Below are positions 45,601 to 55,503 of a stretch of 64,000 bases of DNA, one piece after another (within the stretch, counting starts at the first letter, position 1; every line of letters starts with the position of its first letter). Both the position numbers and the translations under genes were made by a program. The DNA comes from Astrothelium macrocarpum (lineage: Eukaryota; Ascomycota; Dothideomycetes; Trypetheliales; Trypetheliaceae): assembly GCA_021030915.1 (NCBI GenBank), contig JAGEMR010000065.1, positions 98,851 to 162,850 on the forward strand. The letters run 5' to 3'. The notes under the pieces were generated by a model. That model did not search any database. It was not told where the DNA came from and worked only from the letters and a program-made list of their open reading frames with translations.

Positions 45601-47581
45601 TTTGAGGATCACATGCACGGCTACCTGGTATTGGCTGGACACGTGTTCGATGGCTCCTTTTTCCAGACGGGCCTAAAAGACTATCAACACTACCAGATTC
45701 ATCGCTTTCGCTCGAGTTTTCGATTATTTTCTTGTCCTGTCCTACGGACTGGACAGATTGTAGACTATGACCATCTGGATCAGACCCAATGCGATCATCT
45801 TCATTCTGTTCAAGAACAGGTGTCGAAGCCCCAGACGACTCAATATCGACATCGGGCATTGACGCCAAAAATTTCCTTGGTCTTTTTGTTCGAGCAGCAC
45901 GATCAAGAATCTCTGGTGGTCGAATTGATAACTTATTCCGTGGTCCTCGGTGACGAGCATTAGGATGAGACGGTGCCAATTTCGTGCTCCAATGTACTTG
46001 TAGACCCTGCTCCGTCCTTCCCGGGAAGTAGTTGGCGATCTTTGGCCAAGACCAATCGCGATCACCCTTCAGACAATTGAGAAGGTCATCTTCCTCCGCA
46101 TCGAAGGGCTGTCGCTTTCTTGAGTGCTCCTTTATATTCTTCGCCTTTCTACGCTCCTCGAGGAATCTTTCAAACGCAGGACTATTCTTGTCAGGAAAAT
46201 CAGACGGCTTTGATCTGCTTGGCGTGGTAGATACAAGCCAAACTTCTCTGGTCGATGACACATCTTCAACGGACGTAATTTGTTTAGCCTCCTTCTTCAG
46301 TGGAATTTCGTCTTCGGATGATTGAATCTTTCCTAATTCTAACGGCGGAACCGTGCTTTTGGGTGAGGGGCTGTAACTATCCAAAGTAGGCGGCACCTTA
46401 AACCTTTTTCCAGTACTGTATCGGTAAGGCGATGCTCTCATCGGCCGACTCTGCTTCAAAGGAGTCCGTTGATTCTCAGCTACTTGTGATAGAGACCGTG
46501 TGTTATCCAACTCTGTATCTGAAGATTCTTCATGGTGTGTAGAGGTTTGCGTGAATCTGATCGAGCTTTTTTTGTGCGGAAATTTACGAAGTAAACGATA
46601 TGGCTTGTGATCAACAGTGTGCGGTGCTCCCAAATTATGCAACCCAAGACGAGGTTTCTTCCCAGCCTGCTCGTCGCTTTCGCTTCCGTGTTGAAAAGAC
46701 GTCAACAAGCCAGCAGCATCTGAAGTTTCATCATCATCACTACTCAAAGAATCAGGATTCGAATTCACTACTGAGATTTCCGACGTCAGATATCCGGCTG
46801 GTGGATCTGTGCTTTTGAAGGATGAGTGACGACGTGAGCTTATCTTCCTTTTGCGTTTCAACTGTTGCCTTTTAACGCCGAGATCTTTTTCTGGTTTGCT
46901 ATTTGCCGTGTCGCTCATTTTTGTTTTGTCTTTCGGGGCATCATATTCATCCGGTTGTGTCCACCCAGTGGGATTACTTGCGGATCCCTTGAGGAAAAGT
47001 AGACGTTTGGACTTCATCACAGAGTTTCTCGCATTGATGGGAGACTGAGCATGTTGGGATGTTTCTGAAAAACATAGTCGATCCCTTGAAATAAAACTGC
47101 GCCGCGCTTCGTTTGATGTGCGATCTGGGGACGACTGTAGAGATGCTCGACCATGCTTATCGAAAGGAGACTTTGGTGGTGGCAATTTCGATGTGTCTCC
47201 CGAAGAGCAAATAGTAGTCTTGCTCTGCTGACCATTTGTCATTTTATTATTTGCACTGTCAGCCGTTGCGATTTCTGTGTAGAACTGTCCATCTTCTTCC
47301 TGATTAATCTTATGACTGGGAGAGTCGTTGCCGATTTGCAAGGACGGGGTTGAAGGTGGTACACTATTGTTTGAAATAGGCAATAGTAGTGGTACTATAG
47401 ATGGCCGCTTGCTGAGAGGTTCTTCACGATCTGAATCCTTGGTCAAGTCTATAACTTCTAGCGGGGATCTAACTCTATTAGTTGTGCATTTCCATGGTAT
47501 GCTATGGAGACTTACTGGTCCTGTTTGGACATGGATAAGCGCGCCATATTCATCCCGCGAAGAAGATTGAGGATACAACAT
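42659..47581 (-). CDS. Giant single-exon SANT, WD40 and zinc-ribbon protein
   Basis: A likely chromatin-associated scaffold of 1640 aa without introns. The frame is open to an ATG at 47764, but the start at 47581 (MLYPQSSSRDEYGALI) is preferred because the extra residues are unlike the rest. The N-terminal 480 residues are disordered, Ser-rich and basic. Near residue 490 a SANT/MYB domain appears (KRQPFDAEEDDLLNCLKGDR, then SWPKIANYFPGRTEQGLQVH). After another basic region (RRRHIPRRRVSNRPLSTRRR) the C-terminal half has WD40 repeats, for example DVHTVAWAPNGNLFAAGSV, MVDFSPDGNYMFSAGYDHCV, VWCPHDENLIVASCTDGRTY and LYTGSSDGLVKAWNPY. A cysteine-rich module follows (CSKCGR, CELCSFTCLRC, CKECDVIW), fitting paired zinc ribbons. 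I do not know a characterised protein with this exact order. A Raf1/DIM-9-like WD40 heterochromatin factor is one possibility, held loosely. Confidence 0.82.
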   Translation of the reverse strand: MLYPQSSSRDEYGALIHVQTGPVSLHSIPWKCTTNRVRSPLEVIDLTKDSDREEPLSKRPSIVPLLLPISNNSVPPSTPSLQIGNDSPSHKINQEEDGQFYTEIATADSANNKMTNGQQSKTTICSSGDTSKLPPPKSPFDKHGRASLQSSPDRTSNEARRSFISRDRLCFSETSQHAQSPINARNSVMKSKRLLFLKGSASNPTGWTQPDEYDAPKDKTKMSDTANSKPEKDLGVKRQQLKRKRKISSRRHSSFKSTDPPAGYLTSEISVVNSNPDSLSSDDDETSDAAGLLTSFQHGSESDEQAGKKPRLGLHNLGAPHTVDHKPYRLLRKFPHKKSSIRFTQTSTHHEESSDTELDNTRSLSQVAENQRTPLKQSRPMRASPYRYSTGKRFKVPPTLDSYSPSPKSTVPPLELGKIQSSEDEIPLKKEAKQITSVEDVSSTREVWLVSTTPSRSKPSDFPDKNSPAFERFLEERRKAKNIKEHSRKRQPFDAEEDDLLNCLKGDRDWSWPKIANYFPGRTEQGLQVHWSTKLAPSHPNARHRGPRNKLSIRPPEILDRAARTKRPRKFLASMPDVDIESSGASTPVLEQNEDDRIGSDPDGHSLQSVQSVGQDKKIIENSSESDESGSVDSLLGPSGKRSHRTRVQPIPGSRACDPQKSEGPGLEVASDNSNQPSLATINTGDPVFEVLKHTQMQIDHEKARRRHIPRRRVSNRPLSTRRRASSSEPSDDLPMHTITRFGGHYSPIYKRPTISAKLPQTHSPYPYMSFAEYRALMDGLTSGIWDKDKISTWQNAVIHMDFTDLELQELMSCIRDVTDVNTKADLPLREQLQDSARQLNQGDIMIVSLNASNRSTLKRRTRASVEAFLKDLWHGMARKTPIRRRIGLKMPLGSGPSENNIPALLQRRELGECVRRKRQINHNVHQELKTCMLDTLGILCSFTGTSGDVHTVAWAPNGNLFAAGSVTTMDPNSMQYNRPNNLLIGDAEKRMLRELPEHAKERPRTESGVNATEAMRATQDPRLFMTVTMVDFSPDGNYMFSAGYDHCVRVWEVGSDLSKARCSDYLAHKAPVDVISISRHGALATGSQRTNKSIKVVRYGAGGIDKLASFTSDKASRKPETKTTPTCLKWGAHWQHSQFLLAGFASSTADGRLNASYGETCLWDVEHEKQFTFIKNTPAVFDCIWNPNPSRRASFFAVASAAPLAGVNRGTQSVIRFYDPKNEAWDRYGCTEEFECDARDMNELVWCPHDENLIVASCTDGRTYLWDIRNRNLLHKLEHGHSLMPLDEEAPSPELVDTGVRFTSWGPYRNRLYTGSSDGLVKAWNPYVSPDDMHVRDLAQLNSGIMCGAFSPDFSQLLVGEVNGSVNLLSVGQEDRAIRDTAKFKLQSSSVPLSQRSSMTSQDNTSAAEDAAELIRCGAVKLAPMGSFPIRQAVAGPSHEATGFKDKADDAKFLRVEAKNFQDGLCKMDDGEEACKLHDGDNLYLFTEEDLQDSKRSLDRIPHSLRLAEKEVPLSEAEPFKGIPAAKKLCSKCGRTARPRLDQGSDDKTAFCELCSFTCLRCSASAITRPGSDQVECKECDVIWRVDLLGYTIQRDSAAERMRGLLSDFDTQGQKNPRAEEADEETDDEYHDRWHVNVK

Positions 47582-49960
47582 GATCTTCACAGACGTGATC
47601 CACGTTAGGACACGTGAAATGGAGGAAACGACGGTAGGCTTATTACGTATGGGGAAATGTGAGAAATGAAGAAGTGAAGAAGTGAAGAGGTTAAGAGGTG
47701 CACCGGGATATCCTAACGCGCGAGACAAGGTTTCGGCTCGGCCCGCTGGCGTGCAGCTGGCCAATTCACTTTAGCATCTTTTCACCTCAATGCCACGCTT
47801 CCATTCAAGCCGCAACACCACGGACCCTCTGGTCCCGAGCTCACATATCTGTGTAAGCACATAGACGCTTGACAATTGGTTCTACCAAATGATCTTCAAA
47901 CGACGTGTTCGAAGATGACCCAGCCGTTTAGTGTCCCTTAGCTCCCTAGTCCTCTCTACGAATTCGATATGTTTAGTCCTCAACACTTCACGTATCGTAT
48001 GACGGAGCAAGACGACTAGAGGGCGCATTATCCGAGGCCGTTCAAGGAGACTGTCTGCCTCTACGATCGCGTCCTGAGAAGCTCAGCCAGTTGTCCGTGA
48101 ATGACTTGATTTGCTAACCGTGGTTCAGGATATGTTTTATTGGGAGAATACCAAGAAAATGTTGGAATTTCTATGCAGTCATTCTCTAATAGGAATAAGC
48201 TCTTGGCCACATCAATATCCAAAGAAGATACACGAAATTCCAGTAGCAATCGATTTTCAAGAACTTGCAGTCACCTGACTTTTACCACACAGAGGCTTCC
48301 AAAAGATCGAAAATGACTTTCAAACCCTCCATCGGCTGGGCCATTGCCAACAGAATGTCTTTAAATCCTCTCCAACCATCCTCACTTGGTCTTTTATAGC
48401 TAGACAAGCTTCATTTCGACTCTACGACAAACAGCTGACAAGGTATAAGTGAGAGCTCTATAGTGCACGCAGTGTTTTCTTACATGGCCCAAGCAAATCC
48501 TCGCCCACCAACGCGCAACTATTTTCATCTGTTGCAGATCTTTGCAGGGTTTCCGAATGTTAATACAGATGCATCGATATTGATTTAGGCCAGTGTCCCG
48601 AATACTTGAATAGAGTTATCCGAATGGCCTAGTCCCGATACAATCAAAGTTATAGGCCAACCGACGACTGAGGAGGGAATGGTCGGAATGGTTTTCGTTT
48701 CATCCAGAACGCTCTTGCATACCGACGGTAAGGGTCTTTTGTGGCTTAGGCTCTTTCTGTCCCGAGCCAGTCAGCCGCCGTTCCAAACGACGGCTGAGGT
48801 GATGAACAATGTTTGTATGTACTGAATACGAGATTTATAACAGCTGAAAAATTTATTTTGATGACGGCTGAGTTAGTTTGGTATCTCTTCTCTCCTTGCT
48901 ATGGTCTACTATAATGTCTTTCATTGATCCGCTTTCCCTTCTAAACGTAGCAAAATTTCCCGCAGACGCCAGTAGGGATGTAATGTTAATTATCGTTCAG
49001 ATACGCTAGGCTTCCGAGAAACTTTAAAGGGCACCAAATAGATCGCTCTTCTGTGCATTATAATGACCCCTGATTCAGCTGCATGGCACTGTTCAATCGA
49101 GGGTTCGGCAAGGCTATCCAGCCCAATCTACTGAACCGGGATCACGCCACGTGGGTGCGAGCAATATATGAGATGAGCCATATATCAGATGGGCCATCTT
49201 GCATGAATCCCATCCGATCATGTATCGGAGATCCTGACAGCTTTTACTTTTCCAACAATCCCATTACCCTCACTTTACTTTGCCGGGATGTGCATCATAA
49301 ATTACCACGAATGTCTATACTGTGGCATGACTTTTGTCAAGAGTCACAAGCCCTGTCAAGTCGCGCAGACGTACGGCTGGGATTGTTGTCAGCGGAAACA
49401 CCAACAAACGATACCCGTCGCTCGGTGCAGCTTCTGTCCACCAGAAGTCAGGAAGCGGGAAAAAGAAGGAACACCCAAAAAGTCAGACACCCGACCTTTG
49501 CATTCAAACATCGAGGCCTGAGAGTGGTCACTCCTCTTAGCAATGCTCATTTGTTCGGGGCTTTTACCAACACTGGAAATCCATCGGAAGGCGAAGGGAG
49601 GGAGTAGGCCAGCTAGATTCCGAGTCATACGATTTATGGTCAGATGCGAGGATCTGTTTGGGTGCTAGACTTTGGCTTGATCGAGAAGGCGGTCTCGGAA
49701 GATTTCTCGTAGAGCCATTCTCTTGATTGGGGCGTGGATCTGGCCTTGCATATATTTTCTCGCAAATCCACATGTCCGACATGTCCTTTCTTTTTCATTG
49801 GGGAGCCGATGATGGGGATGATACACGTTGTTGCAGTACCTCTTTAATCTTTCTTTGTTTCCCACCTTTGAGCGTTAATGCAATCAATCGCGTCCAACGC
49901 CGTTCCAACCGTCTCCCTCGCGTATGTACGACCGTCTCTGAGATTGGATCATGCTGGTTC
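47582..49960. other. Intergenic, no gene recognised
   Basis: About 2.4 kb. A 174-codon plus-strand frame at 49083-49607 has no domain and low coding character. A GC-rich hairpin-like element (CAGCCGCCGTT with ACGACGGCTG) lies near 48772-48796. The region next to 47581 should contain the promoter of the SANT/WD40 gene. Confidence 0.45.
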
Positions 49961-50722
49961 TCAAAACTCCCTCCAGCCTCTTCCACCACTCACCATCTCC
50001 TCCCCGATTTTCCTGACTTTTTCTTCGGGCCGCGTCCACGCGCTAGTCGCATCCTCCCACCTCCCGTCGCCAAATGCGCATACGCACCATTCGAGCAACT
50101 CTTGGGCCTCGTGCCGCAGTTCCTGATTGAGTGCTTCTTCATCTCCCTCACTCCGCGTTCGGAAGGTCTCGATGGCGGCGATCAGATCCGATGCCGCATG
50201 CAGAGGCTCTCGAGATGCGCGATCGCCTGTCGCAGTCGAAACAGGCATAGATCCATACACATGCCGCAGAAGGCTAACGCCACGTCCTTGCCCCTCCCGA
50301 CCACTACTTTTCCTTATTTTGACCGCCGTCGAATCGCTAACCAGCGGCTCGGATCCCTCGCCCCCAATTTGTCCATCACCTTCGCCGCTCTGGGATTCGT
50401 TCGAATCCTTCCTATCTCTGCCTACGTCACCCAGCCAAGCTCTAGCGTTGTCATAATCACCTTCTACTCGATGCAACATTGCATGTAGCAGCATACCTTC
50501 CACCGCGGGCGGGGCTTGCATGTGTCTGCATAAGAAGTGCGCAGAGGCGAGATCGGAGTTGAGAAGATGAAGAAGCGCCTCTATGCTGGGGTGCAATTGG
50601 AGCGAGGAGATCAAGGGTGTGAGTGTGGCTTTCGGGAGCTGAGGAGATATGGGGACGTGTTTTGGAAGGAGAGATAGGATGTGGGGAAGTGATAGAGAAG
50701 AGAGTGGTTGAGTGGATGCCAT
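49961..50722 (-). CDS. Conserved-looking hypothetical protein, 253 aa
   Basis: A single-exon frame starting MASTQPLSSLSLPHILSLLP. The first 120 residues look helical and globular (ALLHLLNSDLASAHFLCRHM, then GMLLHAMLHRVEGDYDNARA), with a compact motif HAMLHRVEGDYDNARAWLGD that resembles a block in uncharacterised fungal proteins. A disordered, acidic and Gly/Ser-rich insert follows, then a helical C-terminus (QELRHEAQELLEWCVCAFGD) and GGRGWREF at the end. The coding character is supported by length, codon periodicity and an alternation of ordered and disordered parts, while the antisense frame at 49727-50488 lacks these. I do not recognise a function. Confidence 0.7.
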   Translation of the reverse strand: MASTQPLSSLSLPHILSLLPKHVPISPQLPKATLTPLISSLQLHPSIEALLHLLNSDLASAHFLCRHMQAPPAVEGMLLHAMLHRVEGDYDNARAWLGDVGRDRKDSNESQSGEGDGQIGGEGSEPLVSDSTAVKIRKSSGREGQGRGVSLLRHVYGSMPVSTATGDRASREPLHAASDLIAAIETFRTRSEGDEEALNQELRHEAQELLEWCVCAFGDGRWEDATSAWTRPEEKVRKIGEEMVSGGRGWREF

Positions 50723-51350
50723 TGTGCGCCGTAACGATAACCGCCAGCTGAAATCGGCTGCAGTGATGAAACTTCACTAGCGAGATGAAAAGAAATCAAA
50801 TCATGTAACTCTGGGGTCGCTTTAGAGAAAAGAGAGTAGGCCTTACATAAGACTTGACAGGGAAAGATTTGTGTTTCTTGACCGTTGACACTAAAACGTG
50901 CCCACCACGTCACCATTTTGAAGCATTGGAGCTAAAGGAAATTGATTCAATTTTGATGCTATCAGCTAAACCTCAGGAAACGACGGATTGGTACGAGAGT
51001 GCTTAGTTCTACGGATTCATGTTGGAATGGCGCAGTCTCGGTACATAACGACTCCGAAAAGCTTGAGTCGGAAAATCCCCTGCCAGTACACAAGAGGTAC
51101 CAGATCCAACCACCTCGCCAAGCTCGCCCTACGAGCGCCGAAAATGCTCATGGACATCGTCAGTCGCTTAGAAACAAACCACAGAGGTCTTCGCTTCAGA
51201 AAATGCACAGTCTCTCTGTCCACCACAATCTCGCTCCTTCAGCCTTATCGTTCATCCCGTGACTTTCATATCCCTCCCCTGCATTGAGATTCTCATCACG
51301 ATAGCTCAGCCATGCCTTTCATCCTGTAACTTTAGTTTCTCCCTGCACCA
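50723..51350. other. Intergenic, hypothetical gene to pcf11
   Basis: About 630 bp holding the promoter of the 253-aa gene and the 3' region of pcf11, both on the minus strand. Nothing else recognised. Confidence 0.4.
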
Positions 51351-53668
51351 TCATAGCCCTTCCTTCTTCATCTTCATCCTCCCATCCCTATCCTCCACCT
51401 CCCCCTTTCTCTTCCCCAGCACACTATCCGGCGTCGACGTCTCCCTCCTCATCGGCTGTGCTGCAAACCCCCCACCCCGATTCACCTCCTCGTAGCACGT
51501 CGCATGATACACCCTCTCCCCAACCTTCATCGCATCCATCCACACCCAATCCTGCACCTCGTCCTTCCACACCGTCACCCACTCCTCCTGACAAATCGGG
51601 CATTTTGGCTTCGCCGCCGCCGCACCCGGCGGCACAGGGATAAAGCGCGTCTTGGGATCCCTCGTCGCGGCCTGCTGTCTGAATGCGCCCGCGCCACCAC
51701 CACCGCCCGCGGGCGCCGCCGCTCCATTCGCGACGCCGCCACCACCCGCTCCCGCGCCGGCACTAGCGGCGCCAGCGGCCGTCGCCGCCGCCGCCGCGGG
51801 ATCCGCAGCAGAGTCGTCGATCTCGCGCGTCTTGACCCACGCGAGCTCGTCGGTGTAGAAGGCGCGGTGCTGGCCGCGGCGCGACTCGTCCTGCAGCCGG
51901 CGGTTGGTGCGGAAGTGCCAGTCAAGGTGGCGCTGCTTCTGGGCGCGGCCCGTGTCGTCGGCGGTGAAGCGGCGGCCGCAGGTGCTGCATTGGTTGGGCC
52001 GGGAGTTGATGAGTTGGGAGATGTAGAGGTCTGGACGGGGGACCTTGAGGGAAGCAGGGTTGAGGGTGACGTCATTGATAGGACCGGTAGGTGGTTTGGT
52101 CAGTTCAGCGGGTTGAATGGGCGGCGTGGAGAGCTGCTGGAGTACAGAAGCGGACGGAATAGGTAATGGGGGTTGCGGAGTTGCGATCGCGGTCGAGGTT
52201 GTTGGAGCTCCAGGGACAAGACCTGCGGCGCGAAGGGCGCTAAGTACAGAGTTTCCAGTCAATCCTGATTGCGGAGTAGGTGCAGATGAACCAACAAGTG
52301 GAGGCTGAATGGGTGGAGTTGAAACAGGTGGAGGAGCAAGCGGAAGGTTTTGTGAAATTGAACTCGACGATTGCTGAGCCGGCGTTCCTGTTCCTAGAAT
52401 TCGTGCAATCGCATTCATGTCGATTCCTTGCGGAGCGGGGGGCTGAGATGGTGGCTGAGATAGTGGCTGATATGGTTGCTGTAATTGGTGGAATGGCTGA
52501 GGCGAAAACGTTCGACCAATATTTGGTTGGACTTGAGGTGGCTGATATTGTTGGAGCGATTGCTGTAAGGGCTGTGGTTGTATTTGAGCTTGCGCATACA
52601 AGTGTGAAACCTGGTCTTGAATGGCTTTTAGCTGCTCTGCTGGTAGGTGCTGGTCGCGCACTATAACCTGGAGTTCTAGCAATGCCTGAAGACGCTTTCT
52701 AAGCCCCACATCACTGGGATTGACGGCGAATTCGGATTGATTTATCTTGATGAGATGTTCGATATCGTGAAGCAGACGATCGACATCTCCCTGAGTGCCA
52801 GAGGGAGGGGTAAACTGACTATATTGATGAGATGGAGTAAATTGGCTGGAGTACTGCTGTTGGAGCGGTATTGGAGTAGGCTAGGACGATATCAGTAACT
52901 CATGAGCACAAGGCGTAACAGAAAGAAACTTACTTGTTGATTGGTGTACGGGCTGGGTTGGGGAAGGGTTCCATACGCTGGTGTGACATTCGACGAAGGC
53001 ATAGAGTAAATACTATTTTGGATTGGAGGTGTAGGAGTATTATGGTACGGGAGGCCTGGAGATTGTATTGGACGCGGGGGTAAAGGAAAAGCTGGTCGCG
53101 TAGAACGAGCTTGGTTTTGCTGGCTTTGCACAGCAGCTGTTCTAGCTTTGATCAGAGCGTTCTCAATACGCTTAGTAATCTCGGGTGAAAAGACTGGTGT
53201 TGGGTCTCCGGAGTTTGGTATGCTCTCTTTCCATGTCTTAAGCATACCCTCCATGTTCCGTCGAGTTGCCGGATCCACAAGCTGATACGCATCCATAAAA
53301 GTATTATACAAATTTCGACCGAGATAGACAGGATATGGGCTGCCAACATTTTTGACAATTGAGTCAAGAACGTAAAGAGCTGGTAACTTTTTCTGTGGAG
53401 GTGTCTAAGAAAAAAGGGTTAGTCAGGTGCTCAGAATGAATAGAGAGCCATGACCCAAGACTTGCAGAATACAGCGACGAAGATTGCAAAGAAATAAAAT
53501 AGATACCTTTTTGATGTGCTTTTCGAGCACTTCGGAGATTGCCTGGGCATGTTCGGTGTTCTCCTTGGCTATTATGGTTAGATTACTTATTTCGTATCTG
53601 TTGTTGATCTGGAGATCTCTAAGGGACTCCTCGAAATCGGCAGCAACCTCATCCGAGGTTGATGCCAT
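51351..53668 (-). CDS. pcf11: Pre-mRNA cleavage factor subunit Pcf11
   Basis: Pcf11 binds the phosphorylated RNA polymerase II tail and acts in 3' end cleavage, polyadenylation and termination. Exons are 53507-53668, 52934-53404 and 51351-52880 (introns 102 and 53 bp), making 720 aa. Residues 1-135 are the CTD-interacting domain: ADFEESLRDLQINNRYEISN, then LPALYVLDSIVKNVGSPYPV just after intron 1. Pro/Gln-rich low-complexity sequence fills residues 170-440. The C-terminus has the two zinc fingers typical of the family: QCSTCGRRFTADDTG with the RHLDWHF histidines, and KPKCPICQEEWVTVWKD with YHATC. Between them lies a Gly/Ala-rich stretch encoded by GC-rich DNA. The start MASTSDEVAADFEE was preferred to an ATG eight codons earlier because it matches the family start. 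Confidence 0.94.
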
Positions 53669-54453
53669 AGATAGGGCAAGCTTATGATTCAAGATTACAG
53701 GGGAGGATCAATGGTAGCAGCTGAGGAGTACGAGCGCTTGCAAAGCTTGGCGCTTCTGGTACAGGGAGATGACCTGGCAGAGACTAAATAAGAGATTGCA
53801 ATCTGATCTGGCCTGCTGACTTGTGCCCTTTGAAGTTCGCCCAATACAACGTGCAACTTCAGGTCTCCCTCTTTCGAAACGGAAATGCAAGAATTTGATG
53901 GCTTGTTGCTAGCTACGACAGTCTCCCCATCAACAGACCCTTGTTGCTATGAAGCGCCCAGTATCCAACTGAATCTAGACACCTTCTTCTGAGCAGGCTC
54001 ACTGCTGACCCAACGCTCCTCCACAGTGTTGAAAGTGCGGTACCTGTCAACAAAACCCAACCACCTTAATTAGATGCGCCCGTGAGCTTCTTAGTGAGAG
54101 CAAAAATTGTCAAGCAGCCGTACCGGATGTTTGTCGTGTTTTTTGAGAGGGAGATATCTTTAGGGAGTCAATAAGCATGCAAACTGTAGGCGGGGTGGGA
54201 CTTACTGAAAAAGTAGAATGAAGTTTGAAAATGAGGCGGAACTTAGATCGGAGGTCATGAGTAAACTCCTGGAAGCCCGCTTGCGGGCTAGTGTGATGGC
54301 TTAGTCATATGACGATGGTCTTATGCAAACCATGGTCACGAAACCATGAATTATACCTAAGCAAGACTTCAACAGAGTGCGAACTGTCCTAAAACGTTCA
54401 TTTTCCACCATCTCCGAGACCAAATAAAGATTCAGATCGAGCGAGCTGAAATC
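53669..54453. promoter_or_regulatory. Divergent promoter region, pcf11 and I9 inhibitor
   Basis: About 785 bp between start codons on opposite strands. It contains a perfect inverted repeat at 54274-54289 (AGCCCGC-TT-GCGGGCT), whose core reads CCG-N4-CGG, the layout of many Zn2Cys6 factor sites. It lies 165 bp upstream of the inhibitor ATG. No factor can be named. Confidence 0.4.
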
Positions 54454-54803
54454 ATGAGATTGGACATTTTCGCCTTCTTTACCTTCCTTTGGGTCTGCGC
54501 GCTGGCTCAAACCTTGCCTCAAAAAGCCGTCATGGTCACTTATTCAAAAGATACACCCAATTCAGTGTTGGACCAGGCAAAGCAAGCAATCGAACAAGCG
54601 GGCGGTACCATAACTCATGAATTCAGTAAGAAGATCGCCGCACCCTGATCGATTGTCCAAGCTAACAAAGCCAAGAATTGATCAAGGGCTTTGCCGCCAA
54701 TGCGCCGGCCGAGATACTCAACTTGGTGCAGGCATGGGGTGTCGAACATGAAGCCAGAATCGAAGAAGACCAAACCGTACACACCTTGGGTGAATCGTCT
54801 TAG
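54454..54803 (+). CDS. Small secreted I9-type (subtilisin propeptide-like) inhibitor
   Basis: A 99-aa protein that resembles the free-standing I9 inhibitors (yeast Pbi2 type), which bind subtilisin-like serine proteases. Exons are 54454-54625 and 54676-54803, with a 50-bp intron (donor GTAAGA, acceptor AAG). A clear signal peptide (MRLDIFAFFTFLWVCALAQT) is followed by AVMVTYSKDTPNSVLDQAKQ, then AGGTITHEFKLIKGFAANAP, which spans the intron and matches the family core with the GG turn and KGF/Y segment. The end is EARIEEDQTVHTLGESS. A signal peptide is unusual for Pbi2, which is cytosolic or vacuolar, but secreted versions occur in filamentous fungi. Likely target: own or host subtilases; this is inference. 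Confidence 0.85.
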
Positions 54804-55503
54804 AAATTTCGGATCTCAAAACTCGAGAAGACCATCGCGATTAAATACTAGACACAAGTCGGCTGGACTGGGAGGTCTTTATCGTAGTTTGAATCATAGG
54901 ACCCGGCGTATAGCGGTGGGGATATGGCGAACGCGGGTTTATGAGTCTTGCATTAAGAAAGAAATCACGAATGGAGCGGGAGATGGAATGGGCCCGGCAG
55001 GCGTTTTGGATTTGTGGGCGAAGTCCAATTTTACTTGGGCCATTTGTCTTCGATGCACAGCCCTCAATTGTATCCGTACGATGTGAATATAGTTACGATA
55101 ATTTCTTCGTCAGTTACTTTGTATTATTCTATTATTGGTGTTCTGCCAAATGATCGTCCTGTTTGAATACAGGGCGAATTCACCTGAAACGTTTCCCCAG
55201 ATTCGTAGAGAAAATGGCTTACAACCCATGAAATTACTATAATGTGATTGTTTGATTTGTTTCTTTGTTTGCACGTGAAGAGCTGCTTTGTTGTAATGAA
55301 AGAACGGGGTTCGCGTGAACCACCATCCCAGTTCACAACCGCTATTGTTTGAGCATTGCCGTCATAGGTATATCAAGACTGCATGGCATTCGACCTAGCC
55401 ATGAATATTCAAATGACACAGGCATTTCCGTCGCGTCCGACATTTATTCTAATTCACAGGAAAGCTGCATTCCGGGCAGATTTCGTGTCACAAGATCCCT
55501 AAG
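54804..55503. other. Intergenic, I9 inhibitor to Hook gene
   Basis: About 700 bp with the 3' region of the inhibitor gene and the promoter of the Hook gene. No gene or defined site recognised. Confidence 0.4.

Noticed and set aside
49083..49607. 174-codon plus-strand open frame
   Set aside because: No domain, overlaps other frames of similar length and has no codon bias; left as noncoding.
49727..50488. 253-codon plus-strand open frame
   Set aside because: Antisense shadow of the better supported minus-strand gene at 49961-50722.
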